Position numbers and translations under genes: made by a program. A model generated the notes under the pieces. It was not told where the DNA came from. It was given only the letters and a program-made list of their open reading frames with translations, and made no database searches. DNA of 64,000 nt, taken from Gammaproteobacteria bacterium. GTDB lineage: Bacteria > Pseudomonadota > Gammaproteobacteria > Pseudomonadales > Cellvibrionaceae. Positions 45,355-54,609 of the stretch are shown here, in pieces; within the stretch, counting starts at the first letter, position 1, and each line of letters starts with the position of its first letter. The stretch spans positions 62,001 through 126,000 of the forward strand of contig JAGKWO010000009.1 in the NCBI GenBank assembly GCA_021151835.1, read 5' to 3'.

Positions 45355-48300
45355 ATGAAAAACTTATCATTTATATTATTGCTGGTTACAGCTCTGGGAT
45401 TGAGTGGGTGTGGTGGCGGAAACAATAGTGGTTTCCCGGCAGATACCGAATTTGAAGGATCATCGGTAGCATCTTCTACGCGCACTTCTTCTGGTGGTGG
45501 CGAATTGCCCTCGAGTGCTAACAACTCGTCCGGTGCAGCCGCATCACTATCAAGTGCGGTGTCATCAGTTGGATCAAATTCCAGCATCCAAAGCGGGCCA
45601 GGTGAATTGCCTTCGAGTGGTGCTGCGTCCTCAACGAATGCAACAAATTCAAGTGTAACTGGATCAGCAACAAATAATAGTTCCAGTATTCAAGGTGGAT
45701 CAGGTGAGTTACCTTCGAGTGCAGCTGCGTCATCAACCAATGCTGTCAATTCGAGTGCAACTTTATCTTCGGGTAGCGCAGTAAATTCAAGCATTGCAGC
45801 ATCAGCAGGTTCCAGTAGTAGCTCCAGTATTCAAGGGGGTTCAGGTGAATTACCTTCGAGTGCAGCGTCTTCCGTGGACGCAACAAATTCCAGTTCGGTT
45901 GTAGCGTCTGTTGCATCGGAAAGCTCTTCCTCTCAATCTGCGGGAGCAACGTCATCGGCCAGTTCTTCCGATAGCAGTTCAGTTGCTTCTTCACTCGCAA
46001 GCTCTGTAGCGTCCAGCGCGGTAAGTTCGTCAGTACCCGCTGACGCTGATGGTGACGGTGTTCCTGACAGCAGCGATAACTGTCCTAACAATCCTAATGC
46101 CAACCAGCTTGATGCTGATTCCGATGGAATAGGCGATGCGTGTGACAATGATATTGATGGCGATCTGGTCATTAATATTTACGACAACTGCCCGGTGCTG
46201 GGCAATCCATCCCAAGATGACCTTGATGGCGATGGTATTGGCGATATCTGCGATATCGATGTGGACGGTGATGGTGTTCTGAACATCCCTGACAACTGCC
46301 CGGTAGTGGCAAATGCATCCCAGGCAGATAGCGATGGCGATGGAATAGGCGATGCTTGCGACAGCGATATCGACGGCGATGGTGTGTTGAATGCGACTGA
46401 TAACTGCCCGGTCATTTCCAACCCCGGCCAGGCTGATACGGATAGTGATGGCATTGGTGACGCCTGCGATGCCAATACGGATACGGATAGCGATGGCATT
46501 GATGATGGCCTGGATAATTGCCCTGCTGTGGCTAACCCGTCACAACAAGACACTGATGGTGATGGCGTGGGAGATGCCTGTGATCCTGACGATGATAATG
46601 ATGGTGTGCCCAATGGCAGCGACAACTGTCCATTGCTCCCCAACAGTTCGCAACAGGATGCAGATGGCGATGGAATTGGTGATGCCTGTGACAATGACCG
46701 CGATGGCGATCTGGTGCTAAATGTCCTGGATAATTGCCCGGCTGTTGCCAACGCCAACCAGCTTGATACTGACGGCGATGGAATAGGTGATGCCTGTGAT
46801 GATGACCTGGATGGCGACAGCATCAATAACGCCGGGGATAACTGCCCGGCAGTACCCAATACCAATCAGCAAGATAGCGATGGTGATGGTATAGGGGACG
46901 CGTGTGATACAGATCGCGATGGCGACGGTGTGACTAACGGTGTCGACAATTGCCCCAATGTGGCCAACCCTGGCCAGCAAGACGGCGATGGTGATGGCAT
47001 TGGCGATGCTTGCGATGCGAACACTGATACGGATAGCGATGGCATTGATGATTCTTCTGATAACTGTCCGCTGATCGCCAATCCAACCCAGACCGATACT
47101 AACGGCAATGGTGTAGGTGATGCTTGCGATAGCGATATCGATGGCGATGGTGTGCTGAACGGATTCGATAATTGCCCGGTAGTTGCCAACAGTAACCAGG
47201 CTGACCAGGATAACGACTTTATCGGTGATGCCTGCGATCCGGACATTGATGGTGACGGTGTGCCGAATGGTACCGATAATTGCCCGGTCACTTCGAATGG
47301 TAGCCAAACCGATACTGACGGTGATGGCATAGGTAACGCGTGCGATAACGATAAGGATGGCGACGGTATACTGGATATCGCTGACAACTGTGTCCTGGTC
47401 GTTAATCCGACGCAATTGGATCTCAATGGCAATGGTATCGGTGATGCCTGTGAAATCAGCGTCGATATAGACCTGGATGGTATTGATGACGGTGTTGATA
47501 ACTGCCCATCGGTCCTCAATCCATTGCAAATCGATTCGGACCACGACGGTGTCGGTGATGCCTGCGATCCGGACATTGATGGTGACGGTGTTGCTAACGG
47601 GGCCGACAACTGTCCTGCTAATCCCAACCCGGGGCAACAGGATGCTGATGGTGATGGCATTGGTGATGCGTGCGACCCATTAACTGATACTGATGGTGAT
47701 GGCATTGCCAATACGCTGGATAATTGCCCGCTGATTGCCAACCCGGCGCAAACTGATACCGACCACGACGGTATTGGGGATGATTGTGACCTGGATAAGG
47801 ACAACGACGGCATATTAAACCTTGTCGATAACTGCCCACTGGTGTCAAACGTCTTGCAACAGGATTCTGATGGCGATGGTATTGGCAACGCTTGCGATAC
47901 GGATAACGATGGCGATGGCGTAGCTGACAACCTGGATAATTGTCCTGCTATTGCCAATCCATCACAAACCGATACCGATAGTGATGGCGTTGGTGATGCC
48001 TGTGATAGCGACATCGACAACGATGGTATCACCAACGTTCTTGATAACTGTCCATTGGTGAGCAACCCAACCCAGTCAGATATTGATGCGGATGGTATTG
48101 GCGATGCGTGCGACACGGTAGAAAACGTTGCTTGCGCCCCTGGTAAATTGTTTGAACCGGTCCTCGGTAGCCCGACAATTACCAACGGTGTCCGTGGCGT
48201 GCTCTGTATCGGTTGCGGTGTTTTGAATCCGGCTTACATGGCCTCCACTATCAATGATGCTGCATCATTTGCTACTCCGGTTGCCGTGGCCGCATCTGTG

Positions 48301-48627
48301 TGGGGACGAGTCCAGTCACCAACAACCTACACCGGACCAAAACGTGTTGGCTTCCTCGTATCATTACCGGTAGGTGTGCTGGATTTGACCTTGATCAGCG
48401 GATTGGAAATCACCACCTTTATGAACGGTGTGCAACAACAAAGCAGCGCTTCCGGTTCCTTGCTGGGATTGCAATTGCTCAACCTGACTGGTGATGCCAC
48501 AAAACAACTGGTGTATATGAATACCACCAGTAGTTTCAACCAGGTTGAAATTGCCAAAGTGGCGGTGCTTGGTGCGCTCTCAACCGTTAAAGTGCATGCC
48601 TTGTGCGTTGCACCGCCACCGATATAA
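45355..48627 (+). CDS. lipoprotein with poly-Ser repeats and 19 thrombospondin type 3 repeats
   Basis: A 1090-residue lipoprotein (lipobox LSGC, start at 45355). Residues 25-228 are Ser-rich, with three or four imperfect copies of a GGSGELPSS-containing unit. Residues 229-920 hold 19 thrombospondin type 3 repeats, each with DxDxDG-type calcium loops, DNCP and GDACD; one (VADNCV region, repeat 13) lost the proline. Residues 921-1090 form a Cys-containing beta-rich domain I do not recognise. It should be a long, calcium-stiffened surface stalk, with the C-terminal domain as the working end. Probably co-transcribed with ompA. Confidence 0.88.
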   Translation: MKNLSFILLLVTALGLSGCGGGNNSGFPADTEFEGSSVASSTRTSSGGGELPSSANNSSGAAASLSSAVSSVGSNSSIQSGPGELPSSGAASSTNATNSSVTGSATNNSSSIQGGSGELPSSAAASSTNAVNSSATLSSGSAVNSSIAASAGSSSSSSIQGGSGELPSSAASSVDATNSSSVVASVASESSSSQSAGATSSASSSDSSSVASSLASSVASSAVSSSVPADADGDGVPDSSDNCPNNPNANQLDADSDGIGDACDNDIDGDLVINIYDNCPVLGNPSQDDLDGDGIGDICDIDVDGDGVLNIPDNCPVVANASQADSDGDGIGDACDSDIDGDGVLNATDNCPVISNPGQADTDSDGIGDACDANTDTDSDGIDDGLDNCPAVANPSQQDTDGDGVGDACDPDDDNDGVPNGSDNCPLLPNSSQQDADGDGIGDACDNDRDGDLVLNVLDNCPAVANANQLDTDGDGIGDACDDDLDGDSINNAGDNCPAVPNTNQQDSDGDGIGDACDTDRDGDGVTNGVDNCPNVANPGQQDGDGDGIGDACDANTDTDSDGIDDSSDNCPLIANPTQTDTNGNGVGDACDSDIDGDGVLNGFDNCPVVANSNQADQDNDFIGDACDPDIDGDGVPNGTDNCPVTSNGSQTDTDGDGIGNACDNDKDGDGILDIADNCVLVVNPTQLDLNGNGIGDACEISVDIDLDGIDDGVDNCPSVLNPLQIDSDHDGVGDACDPDIDGDGVANGADNCPANPNPGQQDADGDGIGDACDPLTDTDGDGIANTLDNCPLIANPAQTDTDHDGIGDDCDLDKDNDGILNLVDNCPLVSNVLQQDSDGDGIGNACDTDNDGDGVADNLDNCPAIANPSQTDTDSDGVGDACDSDIDNDGITNVLDNCPLVSNPTQSDIDADGIGDACDTVENVACAPGKLFEPVLGSPTITNGVRGVLCIGCGVLNPAYMASTINDAASFATPVAVAASVWGRVQSPTTYTGPKRVGFLVSLPVGVLDLTLISGLEITTFMNGVQQQSSASGSLLGLQLLNLTGDATKQLVYMNTTSSFNQVEIAKVAVLGALSTVKVHALCVAPPPI
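46040..48117. repeat. tandem array of 19 calcium-binding coding repeats
   Basis: Units of roughly 105-120 bases rich in GATGGCGAT. Near-identical segments around 46479 and 47017 point to past unit duplication or gene conversion. Large antisense open frames over it are by-products of codon bias. Confidence 0.8.
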
Positions 48628-48651
48628 AACTATTGATGGAAGTTCTGTAAT

Positions 48652-48681
48652 AAAAAAGGCAGCCACCAGGCTGCCTTTTTT
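48652..48681 (+). terminator. rho-independent terminator of the ompA/TSP3 genes
   Basis: Stem 48658-48664 with 48669-48675, ACCA loop, flanking A- and T-runs. Confidence 0.9.
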
Positions 48682-48802
48682 ATTGCTGTTTTAATGGTGA
48701 TTTACAGCAACTAGATTTTTTTAGCCGCGTGCTAGTTAAAGGTCGATTTTCATCGGGGCTTGCTCTATTTTTATACAAAGTTTGGCATTCAGAGTTTTCT
48801 TA

Positions 48803-49495
48803 ATGGCGATTTCCGGCAGCAACCTCAAACAACCTTTTTTATGGGTAATTATTTTGGTAGTGATTGCAGTAGCCGGTTTTTTCGTTGGCACTAAAGACAA
48901 GCTGGAACCATCGGTAGCGCAACCCCGGGCCTTGCCACAGCCGCAAAAAGTGTTGGATGCAGGTAGTGATGACTTGCGCAAGGCAGAAGAAACCCTTGCC
49001 ACGGCAAATGCCACATTGGCAAAGAAAACCACGGAAAGTGGAGCTGCTGAAAACCCCTCGCCACAAGCATCTACTCCAGCATGGCAGTTTTCCAATTCCG
49101 ATTCTGTATCCATGCCATTACCAAAAGGTGTAGCCATTTACGAACCCGTCTCGGTGGATATGGATTCGCCGGTTTATCCCTCACCGGGTGAGCAAGTCAA
49201 TCTACCCTTGCCGGGCGGTACATCGTTGAACGCAACAGTGAGAACCAGCAATGAAAATCCCAATGGCGATTATTCATGGCGTGGTTACCTTGATGGGTAT
49301 GGGACTGACTACCCGGTGGTGATGACCTACGGGGCGAACTCAGTGTTTGCGACTATTACTACACCGCAAGGCAGTTATACGCTGGAATCGATTAATGGTA
49401 GTGGCTGGGTTTATAAAAACCCGTCAGAGTTTGAATTGTCCGAGCCTGGCAAGAACGATTACCTGGACATTCCGCATTCGCATCACCATGATTAA
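48803..49495 (+). CDS. membrane-anchored protease-propeptide-like protein (putative foldase/inhibitor)
   Basis: A 230-residue protein with one membrane helix (about residues 12-31), a 60-residue linker with a short coiled coil, and a periplasmic domain from about 95. That domain has VNLPLPGGTSLNATV, NPNGDYSWRGYLDG, VVMTYGANSVFATI and GSGWVYKNP, which from memory match the propeptide of secreted reprolysin-like proteases. It ends with His-rich HSHHHD. Protease B, 156 bases downstream, and protease A both lack this part. Layout recalls Lif lipase foldases and the CpaB chaperone. The function is inference. ATG at 48803 chosen; a TTG lies 7 codons earlier. Confidence 0.6.
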   Translation: MAISGSNLKQPFLWVIILVVIAVAGFFVGTKDKLEPSVAQPRALPQPQKVLDAGSDDLRKAEETLATANATLAKKTTESGAAENPSPQASTPAWQFSNSDSVSMPLPKGVAIYEPVSVDMDSPVYPSPGEQVNLPLPGGTSLNATVRTSNENPNGDYSWRGYLDGYGTDYPVVMTYGANSVFATITTPQGSYTLESINGSGWVYKNPSEFELSEPGKNDYLDIPHSHHHD

Positions 49496-49651
49496 TCATT
49501 AACTACATAAATATTTCTTTGGGGATAAAGGTATGAGTAAGAAAACATAGTGTTACCACGATTTGGCTTTAATGGATGCGCACAACTATTTGGATATTTC
49601 CAAATTTGTTAATCACGGAAGGTTTTCAGTAAAGTCATCAGAGAATCCTTT

Positions 49652-51112
49652 ATGAAAACTATTTGGCAACAGCTTGTTCGTTCTGCTTCCGCAATTGTTT
49701 TATCCGCTCTAACATTCCCCGCGTTCGCGGCATCAACAGTGATAGATGTATTGGTTGTTTATACCGATGGTGCTGCCGCGCTTTATGGTGGCGACCCTAC
49801 CACACGCATTAATCAAATTTTTCAAGTGACCAATCAAATTTATGCCGATAGCGGTGTAGATCTGGAAGTGCGCGTTGCTAAAACAATGAAAGTCAGTTAC
49901 ACCGATGACAACGCGGCGGAAACGGCATTAAATGCAATTACGTTTAACCAGAATGCGGCGTTCAGCGGTGTTGCTGCGGCGCGTGACCAGGCCAAGGCCG
50001 ATATGGTGGTTTTTTATCGTCCATACAAACAAATTCACGGTAGCTGTGGTGTTGCCTGGGTGGGTGGCAATAATGGCAGCGTGAGCGCATACAAAAATTA
50101 TATGTATGCCCACGTCGCTATTAATTCTTGCGGTGATTATGTTACTGCACATGAGTTGGGCCACAACATGGGTTTAAAACATTCACGCAAACAGGATGGT
50201 GTCGGTGGTGTGTTCCACTATGCATTGGGTTATGGTGTGGTGAATTTATTTACCGATATCATGGCTTACCAAAATGAATTCAATGTGGATTACTGGACTG
50301 GCAAGGTTTATAAATTTTCCAACCCGGATATCCTGTGTAAAAACCAGCCATGTGGTGTTGATCGCAATAACACCACCAGTGGTGCCGATGCGCGTTATGC
50401 ACTGAATATCACCGGCCCGCAAATTTCGAATTTCTATGCCGGGGCTCCGGCGTCTTCAAGTTCTTCGTCAAAATCCAGCGCCAGTGTTGCGGTATCATCC
50501 AGCAAATCTTCCAGTTCGGTAAGTAGTGTTAATACGAGTGATGCGGCAAATCTGAAAACCAAAATGGAAGCGGCGCGTGTTGCCCATTCCGCTGCTGTTG
50601 CTGCGGTGAATGCGAATAAGCTGGCAATCGCCGATAAAACGGCCAACGAAAAAACCGCGAAAACGGTATTGACTACTGCTACTAAAAATTTAACGACAGC
50701 GACTGGCAATTATGAAAAAGCAGTTTCCAAATACAATGCATTGGTTGCTAAGGTTGATCCTCTGAAAACGCAACTAAGTACTGCAATGACGGCCTATAAT
50801 TCAGCCACCACGTCTTCAGCCAAAACTGCCAAATTAACGGCTTATAATAATGTTGTTGATAAATACAATACGCTGGTTGATCAAATACAAGTTGCATTGG
50901 ATGAGGCAAATGCGGCGCAAAAACTAATCGCACCTGCTACAGCAGCAGTTACCGCTGCAACAACCGCTTACAATGCGGCTGTCGCTGCAACCGCAGCAGA
51001 AAAAGCGAAAACAGAAAATATGATTAAAGCAGTAACCGACGCACTGGCCGTTTTTAAAGCACTTGAAACTGAATACAAGGCTGCGCTGAAAGCCTGCAAA
51101 TGCACTGTGTAG
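49652..51112 (+). CDS. secreted metzincin metalloprotease B, propeptide-less, with coiled-coil tail
   Basis: A 486-residue paralogue of protease A. The signal peptide (about 26 residues, FPAFA) is followed directly by the catalytic domain (VIDVLVVYTDGAAALY). HELGHNMGLKH is at residues 167-177 and the Met-turn is in DIMAYQ. A poly-Ser linker (about 268-292) leads to about 190 residues of Ala/Lys/Thr-rich heptad sequence predicted to form a long coiled coil, ending in KACKCTV with two cysteines. No GlyGly-CTERM signal is present, so it is delivered or anchored differently from protease A. Confidence 0.85.
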   Translation: MKTIWQQLVRSASAIVLSALTFPAFAASTVIDVLVVYTDGAAALYGGDPTTRINQIFQVTNQIYADSGVDLEVRVAKTMKVSYTDDNAAETALNAITFNQNAAFSGVAAARDQAKADMVVFYRPYKQIHGSCGVAWVGGNNGSVSAYKNYMYAHVAINSCGDYVTAHELGHNMGLKHSRKQDGVGGVFHYALGYGVVNLFTDIMAYQNEFNVDYWTGKVYKFSNPDILCKNQPCGVDRNNTTSGADARYALNITGPQISNFYAGAPASSSSSSKSSASVAVSSSKSSSSVSSVNTSDAANLKTKMEAARVAHSAAVAAVNANKLAIADKTANEKTAKTVLTTATKNLTTATGNYEKAVSKYNALVAKVDPLKTQLSTAMTAYNSATTSSAKTAKLTAYNNVVDKYNTLVDQIQVALDEANAAQKLIAPATAAVTAATTAYNAAVAATAAEKAKTENMIKAVTDALAVFKALETEYKAALKACKCTV

Positions 51113-51163
51113 TTATTAGTCAATTGCTAGGTTTGTGAATCATTCATTGGGTCTGTCCTCTTC

Positions 51164-51186
51164 GCCCGGCAACTGCCGGGCTTTTT
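51164..51186 (+). terminator. rho-independent terminator of protease B gene
   Basis: A 7-bp G/C stem (51164-51170 with 51175-51181), AACT loop and T-run. Confidence 0.88.
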
Positions 51187-51264
51187 ATGTCTGAAAAGGC
51201 TTTCCTGTTAATAAAGCAATGGTCTGCTAGACTTCCGGAAAAATACCCCTGCCGGAAGTGATTG

Positions 51265-52722
51265 ATGTTAAGTGTGTTCTGGAAAAAATACAGTGTGCTC
51301 GTTTGGCTGGGAGTAATCCTGATATCAGGATTTCTGGCTACCAGCCTGGCGAGTTATTGGGTGTCGCGCGATCAAATTCGCCATTCCATTATTGATCAGG
51401 GCCTGCCGTTAACGGGCGATAATATCTACTCTGAAATCCAGCGCGATGTGCTGCGCCCCACCTTTATCTCCTCCTTGATGGCCAGCGACACGTTTGTGCG
51501 CGATTGGATATTATCCGGCGAACAGGATAGCTCACAAATTGTACGTTATTTAAACGAAGTGAAAGCCGAATATGGTGCAGTTAGCAGTTTTCTGGTTTCG
51601 GATAAATCGCGTAATTATTATTACTTCAAAGGAATATTAAAAAATGTAAAGGAGAGCGAAGCACGCGATGATTGGTTTTTTCGTGTGCGCGCTATGAAAG
51701 AACCCTATGAAATGAACCTGGATGTCGACCTTGCCAATAACGACACGGTGACGATTTTTATTAATTATCGCGTGCTGGATTACGATGGAAATTTTATTGG
51801 TGCAACAGGTGTCGGGTTAACCCTGGAATCATTAGCGCGGGTAATTGATGATATCCAGCAACGATTTAATCGACGCGTTTATTTTGTAAATGAAGCGGGC
51901 GACATTATTGTTTCAGCAAAAACCGGCGAACTGCACAAAGGTTCGATTCATGAATTGCCGGGTATCGCTGCGATTGCGGACAAGATAATCAATAAAAATA
52001 TCCAGCCTACTAACCTTGAGTACGATAATTCCCATGGCCGTATACTGCTCAGTTCCCGCTATATTCCCGAGTTCAATTGGTATTTGGTGGTGGAGCAAAC
52101 CGAAGAGGCAGAAATCGCGAGAGTGCGTCAGGTTTTTATGGGGAATATTGCCATCAGTGCTGTGGTGACAGTGTTGGTCTTATTATTGTGTTTATACAGT
52201 GTTAATCGCTTCCAGCGTCGTTTGGAAAATGTAGCGGCAACAGACTCTCTTACCGGTTTATTAAATCGCCATGCCTTTGAGCTGTTATTTGAACAAGCCG
52301 TGCATGAAGCGCATCGCGCTAAAACCCCATTATCAATGATCCTGCTGGATATTGATTACTTTAAAAGCATTAACGATAACCATGGGCACCTTGCCGGTGA
52401 CAGGGTCATCATGCGTGTTGCCCGCATGCTGGAAAACAGTTTGCGCAGTGGTGATGTCCTGTGCCGGTGGGGCGGGGAAGAATTTCTAATATTGTTAAAA
52501 CAAACGTCGTTGGCTAACGCGCAATTGGTGGCAGAAAAGTTGCGCGAAACCATGGCTGTCGAACAGCTGCAAATGGGTAACAAATCTCTCCATATTACCG
52601 GCAGTTTCGGCGTTGCGGAGTTTGGTGGTGTAGAGACACTCGTGCATTTTTTTGCACGCGCAGATCGGGCGCTATACATGGCCAAGAGCGGTGGTCGCAA
52701 TAGGGTTGAGGTCATTAAATAA
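51265..52722 (+). CDS. membrane-bound diguanylate cyclase (GGDEF)
   Basis: A 485-residue sensor enzyme making cyclic di-GMP. TM1 covers about residues 11-33, a Cache-like periplasmic sensor 35-290, TM2 about 291-312. The GGDEF domain begins DSLTGLLNRHAFE; metal-binding Asp is in DIDYFKSIND, and the active-site motif is GGEEF at 403-407. An RxxD inhibitory site (RSGD) sits five residues before it, so product inhibition is expected. There is no EAL domain. ATG at 51265, GGAAG about 8 bases upstream. Could influence EPS or protease output; inference. Confidence 0.92.
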   Translation: MLSVFWKKYSVLVWLGVILISGFLATSLASYWVSRDQIRHSIIDQGLPLTGDNIYSEIQRDVLRPTFISSLMASDTFVRDWILSGEQDSSQIVRYLNEVKAEYGAVSSFLVSDKSRNYYYFKGILKNVKESEARDDWFFRVRAMKEPYEMNLDVDLANNDTVTIFINYRVLDYDGNFIGATGVGLTLESLARVIDDIQQRFNRRVYFVNEAGDIIVSAKTGELHKGSIHELPGIAAIADKIINKNIQPTNLEYDNSHGRILLSSRYIPEFNWYLVVEQTEEAEIARVRQVFMGNIAISAVVTVLVLLLCLYSVNRFQRRLENVAATDSLTGLLNRHAFELLFEQAVHEAHRAKTPLSMILLDIDYFKSINDNHGHLAGDRVIMRVARMLENSLRSGDVLCRWGGEEFLILLKQTSLANAQLVAEKLRETMAVEQLQMGNKSLHITGSFGVAEFGGVETLVHFFARADRALYMAKSGGRNRVEVIK

Positions 52723-52905
52723 AGTTGATGTACAGCTAACATGCACTGCATGTAACATTTTTAAAAATTGCTGGCAGCGCATATCTTTTTATTTCCGGAT
52801 TGGAGTAAAGCTCCGTAAAGCACTTCATTTTAACCAGCGCCTGGCCTAGGATGGGCAGCACAAAAATATATGGCCTGACATAACCCCTATAACATGACCA
52901 CACAT

Positions 52906-52934
52906 CATCACCCGTATTGAAACCTGGGGTGATG
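52906..52934. promoter_or_regulatory. inverted repeat before the GH88/105 gene
   Basis: CATCACCC (52906-52913) and GGGTGATG (52927-52934), 13-base spacer, ending 24 bases before the ATG. No T-run, so an operator or leader hairpin is more likely than a terminator. Confidence 0.4.
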
Positions 52935-52957
52935 TGTTTTGCACAGGAGTTGTTTTT

Positions 52958-54124
52958 ATGTGTTCACTATTTTTGGGCCTCAATCAAAAACTCTTTTTAG
53001 TCTTCTCCATTGTTACGATCCCTTTTTTAGCCGGTTGTGCCGCACATAAAACTGAACTGCCCGACAAATCGTCGGTTAGCGCTGTTGCTAACCGCGCCGC
53101 CGATTGGCAATTAGCGCACATGCAATCATTTGATTACGTGCGCACTTTTCGCGATCACACTGAAAATTCATCTGGCTGGATTCAGGGCGCATTTTTTGTT
53201 GGGTTAAATCGCTGGGCAGAGCAGACTAGCAATCCGCGCTATTTGCAAGCATTGTTTGCCAACGGCGAAACTAATAACTGGAAGCTCGGTGATAAAAGCT
53301 GGCATGCAGACGATCAAGTGATTGGCTTCACCTACGCCGCTGTTGCCGCACGCACAAATAATTTTGCGTTTATCACCCCTACGCAAAAAACGTTCAAGGA
53401 AATTTTAGCCAATCGCGTTACGCACAGCCTGGAATATCAATCTGATACAACAGGTCAGGGTGAAGCGACTTGCCAGCGCCGCTGGTGTTGGTGCGATGCC
53501 TTATTTATGGCGCCACCCGTGTGGGCCGCTGTGGGAAAATTAACGGGTGATCCTGCATACTTAAATTACGTGGATGAAGAATACCAGGCCACTATCGATT
53601 ACTTATTTGATAAACAGGAGCACCTGTTTTATCGCGATGGCCGTTTTTTCGAACGGCGCAGCAAAAATGATAAAAAAATATTCTGGAGTCGCGGTAATGG
53701 TTGGGTATTTGCCGGTTTGCCATTACTAATCGAACAAATCCCGGTGCATGATCCGCGTAAACAAAAATACGAGCAGCTATTTATAACAATGGCCGCCAAA
53801 TTAATCACCCTGCAACAACCCAATGGTTTCTGGCCTTCATCTTTATTGGATAAAGATGAATTCAATGTACCTGAAACCAGCGGTACCGGTTTTATGACCT
53901 TTGGTTTGGCGTGGGGTATTAATAATAGGTTGTTGTCGCGCGCTGATTATTTGCCCGCGGTTACTGCTGGTTGGAGAGGGTTGATATCCGCAGTGGATGA
54001 ATCCGGTAAGTTGGGCTGGGTGCAACAGGTGGGCGCATCGCCTGAAAAAATATTACAGGAAGATACGCAATTATACGGTGTTGGTGCGTTATTGTTGGCG
54101 GCTTCTGAAGTTAGCCGATTATAA
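52958..54124 (+). CDS. GH88/GH105 family unsaturated uronyl hydrolase, lipoprotein
   Basis: A 388-residue protein with lipobox FLAGC. The mature part is an (alpha/alpha)6 barrel of the GH88/GH105 type. DDQVIGFTYAAVAA contains the family Asp, WCWCDALFMAPPVWA the second conserved Asp, and FWSRGNGWVFAGL the aromatic sugar site. These enzymes remove the unsaturated uronic acid left by polysaccharide lyases, for example on rhamnogalacturonan. No lyase is nearby, so the substrate is open. AGGAG is about 8 bases before the ATG. Confidence 0.87.
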   Translation: MCSLFLGLNQKLFLVFSIVTIPFLAGCAAHKTELPDKSSVSAVANRAADWQLAHMQSFDYVRTFRDHTENSSGWIQGAFFVGLNRWAEQTSNPRYLQALFANGETNNWKLGDKSWHADDQVIGFTYAAVAARTNNFAFITPTQKTFKEILANRVTHSLEYQSDTTGQGEATCQRRWCWCDALFMAPPVWAAVGKLTGDPAYLNYVDEEYQATIDYLFDKQEHLFYRDGRFFERRSKNDKKIFWSRGNGWVFAGLPLLIEQIPVHDPRKQKYEQLFITMAAKLITLQQPNGFWPSSLLDKDEFNVPETSGTGFMTFGLAWGINNRLLSRADYLPAVTAGWRGLISAVDESGKLGWVQQVGASPEKILQEDTQLYGVGALLLAASEVSRL

Positions 54125-54145
54125 AGGTACACAGGAACTACGGTT

Positions 54146-54550
54146 ATGAGTGACTTGCTGTTTGCACCAATGCTAACCCATATAGGGTTAGTGGCCCTCC
54201 TTTACGTTCTGCTTACCGTGATGCGCGCCCCGAAAATCTGGGGGGTTGGTGCTAACCCCGATGGAACCAATCCATTTGCAAAACTGGAACCGAGGGTCAG
54301 TGCGAATCTTTCCAATCAATTTGAATGGCCAGTTTTGTTTTATACCATTTGCGTTATTCTTATCGCCCGGCCCGAGTTATACCAATCGATATATTTGTGG
54401 TGTGCGTGGGTGTTTGTGTTTGGTCGCCTTATCCATAGTGCTATTCAGATATTCACTGCAAATATCCGGCTTCGTGGTGCGATATTTACCATTAATTTTT
54501 TGGCGGTAATGTGTATGTGGTTTGTGTTGGCTATGCATATCTTGCGGTAA
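54146..54550 (+). CDS. MAPEG family membrane protein
   Basis: A 134-residue protein with four membrane helices (about 5-24, 65-83, 85-104, 110-133). The MAPEG signature is seen in RVSANLSNQFEWPVLFY and FGRLIHSAIQ. Eukaryotic members are glutathione S-transferases; bacterial roles are mostly unknown. It begins 21 bases after the hydrolase gene. Confidence 0.85.
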   Translation: MSDLLFAPMLTHIGLVALLYVLLTVMRAPKIWGVGANPDGTNPFAKLEPRVSANLSNQFEWPVLFYTICVILIARPELYQSIYLWCAWVFVFGRLIHSAIQIFTANIRLRGAIFTINFLAVMCMWFVLAMHILR

Positions 54551-54588
54551 GGTTATGAATTGCAGCAGGTGAATTGTTGCAGATCAAG

Positions 54589-54609
54589 AGGCGGTAATAG
54601 AAGCCGCCT
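54589..54609 (+). terminator. weak terminator-like hairpin after the MAPEG gene
   Basis: A 6-bp stem (54589-54594 with 54604-54609) followed by an interrupted T-rich tract. Confidence 0.4.

Noticed and set aside
46179..48185. Large minus-strand open frames across the TSP3 gene
   Set aside because: They mirror the repetitive GAT/GGC codons of the plus-strand repeats, give low-complexity Ser/Pro or Ile/Thr sequence, and lack ribosome sites.
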